Assembly (NCBI GenBank): GCA_021793235.1
Contig: JAJYTD010000019.1
Location: 1-64,000 of the forward strand
Length of the DNA: 64,000 nt
Direction: 5' to 3'
Source of the DNA: Actinomycetes bacterium
Lineage (GTDB): Bacteria; Actinomycetota; Actinomycetes; Streptosporangiales; Streptosporangiaceae
Below the pieces are notes generated by a model, which made no database searches, was not told the origin of the DNA, and worked only from the letters and a program-made list of their open reading frames with translations. The position numbers and the translations under genes were made by a program. Below, piece by piece: positions 63,474 to 64,000 of this stretch (the first letter of the stretch is position 1; the number at the start of each line of letters is the position of its first letter).

Positions 63474-63529
63474 TCTTGGCGCTGTGCACCCCTCGCGCGC
63501 GTTTCAGGGGTGCACAGCGTCAAGATCGG
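63472..63529. repeat. Palindromic repeat, copy A
   Basis: ATCTTGgCGCTGTGCACCCCT and AGGGGTGCACAGCGtCAAGAT form a long inverted repeat with one mismatch around cgcgcgcgtttc. The same unit recurs at about 63938-64000. It starts at the MerR stop and could double as its terminator. Confidence 0.7.
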
Positions 63530-63603
63530 CGCGAACAAGTGGGCAAGCGGTGTCTGGTGGGCGGTTCCACAGCGGGATAGCATGGTCGGCGGGTTAGGTA
63601 CCT

Positions 63604-63637
63604 GAAGGGGCCTGGCGGTGCACCGCCAGGCCCCTTC
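63604..63637. terminator. Perfect palindrome between MerR and DUF397 genes
   Basis: gaaggggcctggcggtg pairs fully with caccgccaggccccttc over 17 bp, ending about 10 bp before the DUF397 stop, so it probably terminates the leftward DUF397 transcript. Confidence 0.75.
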
Positions 63638-63646
63638 TTCGTGCAG

Positions 63647-63841
63647 CTAGAGTCGGCCGCGCTTCACCTCATCGAGGAACGCCTCCCACTCGGTGATCGG
63701 GAAGGCGAGGTAGCCGAGTTCGGGCTGAGTGGAATCCCGCAGAACACCCATCGTGGGGGTATCGGCGACCTCCACACACTCCTGCGCCGTGGTGCTGTAG
63801 CTGCTCTTGCGGAACTTGAGGCCGGGCGGGGGCAGGTACAC
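63647..63841 (-). CDS. DUF397-domain protein
   Basis: This is a 64-aa protein from GTG 63841 with the DUF397 core: LKFRKSSYSTTAQECVEVAD, VLRDSTQPELGYLAFPITEW, EAFLDEVKRG. Such proteins pair with XRE/DUF5753 regulators (BldB/WhiJ-like systems, some acting as antagonists). Here the tail of such a regulator lies 7 bp upstream, but it appears truncated. Confidence 0.9.
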   Translation of the reverse strand: MYLPPPGLKFRKSSYSTTAQECVEVADTPTMGVLRDSTQPELGYLAFPITEWEAFLDEVKRGRL

Positions 63842-63848
63842 AGTCGTC

Positions 63849-63956
63849 CTAATCGATGAGTCGGGTCAGGTGGGCGATCGATTCTGCTGGAGACAGCGCG
63901 GTCTCCTGCAAGTGGTCGAGAACGTCCCGGTAGTCGGCGATCTTGACGTTGTGCAC
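63849..63956 (-). pseudogene. C-terminal tail of an XRE/DUF5753-type regulator
   Basis: The frame VHNVKIADYRDVLDHLQETA, LSPAESIAHLTRLID-stop resembles the C-terminal end of DUF5753 regulators (LxxLxxxALSPxES). Going upstream the frame enters the palindromic repeat copy B at about 63938, so only about 35 residues are regulator-like. The repeat appears to have interrupted the gene; the rest could lie beyond the window edge. Confidence 0.5.
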
Positions 63957-64000
63957 CTCTCACGCGCGTTTTGGGGTGCACAACGTCAAGATCGGCGCGA
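63938..64000. repeat. Palindromic repeat, copy B
   Basis: GATCTTGACGTTGTGCACCtctcacgcgcgttttGGGGTGCACAACGTCAAGATC is the same unit as copy A with compensating changes on both arms (CTGTG/CACAG versus TTGTG/CACAA). The downstream ggcgcga is also shared. It runs to the window edge. Confidence 0.7.

Noticed and set aside
1-64000. CRISPR array, prophage or polyketide/nonribosomal synthase genes
   Set aside because: No regularly spaced repeats, phage structural genes or modular synthase domains seen; the only specialised-metabolism locus is the carotenoid set.

Overview
The window is high-GC actinobacterial chromosome. F420-dependent luciferase-like enzymes, GntR/TetR/XRE-DUF397 regulators, a crtYTU-type carotenoid locus, DevS/DevR-like sensing, an ECF42 sigma factor and relics of actinomycete integrative elements (AICE) fit a filamentous actinomycete. 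A member of the Nocardiopsaceae or Streptosporangiales is my guess; nothing in the window proves the genus.

Layout. 1-1.7 kb is the right end of an integrated element: the 5-prime end of an IS transposase, an XRE regulator, phased TGAGAC repeats and a tRNA 3-prime end (attR-like). 1.8-6.4 kb holds ASCH and Nudix genes, a glycogen-debranching-type glycosidase and a GT4 glycosyltransferase. 6.5-12.8 kb is a stress and envelope stretch: a frameshifted Mn catalase, an HSL esterase, a GlsB-type membrane protein and an L,D-transpeptidase lipoprotein. 13-15.7 kb holds a DevS-like kinase and a DevR-like regulator around a VOC protein. 15.9-25.1 kb is a catabolic island: amidase, 2-hydroxyacid dehydrogenase, DUF3830 protein, two Asp/Glu-racemase/maleate-isomerase homologues, an FCD regulator, succinate-semialdehyde-type dehydrogenase and 4-aminobutyrate-type aminotransferase. 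Three copies of one palindrome (GATTGT-NN-ACAATC) lie in its two divergent promoter regions and suggest a single regulon whose substrate is unknown.

25.26-33.3 kb begins with tRNA-Arg(ACG) and continues into a decayed element: an integrase C-terminal relic, a small AICE-type gene, a second XRE regulator, a Spd-like DUF2637 protein and a sulfatase fragment. After these come a YciI/ECF42 pair with its own promoter motif, small unknown genes and a second L,D-transpeptidase. 33.6-42.5 kb holds an LLM oxidoreductase and the carotenoid locus crtY / crtT-crtU / Rieske / crtB-crtI / idi; crtE is not in the window. 42.4-49.2 kb holds enoyl-CoA hydratase, a PAP2 phosphatase, and an FCD regulator in front of an E1alpha-E1beta-E2 2-oxoacid dehydrogenase operon with a palindromic operator.

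49.4-53.4 kb has a TetR regulator, two perfect tandem operators, an unusual membrane protein fused to an FAD/NAD/2Fe-2S reductase, an HXXEE-type membrane protein and a GntR-UTRA regulator. 53.5-54.3 kb carries two tandem near-identical small secreted peptides. 54.5-61.9 kb is core genome (asd-lysC, recR, ybaB, dnaX, SRP RNA, tRNA-Ser(GGA)), with a DUF6882 gene placed between recR and ybaB. 62.2-64 kb holds a DUF6194 protein, a double-HTH MerR regulator, a DUF397 protein with the tail of its regulator partner, and two copies of a 60-bp palindromic repeat.
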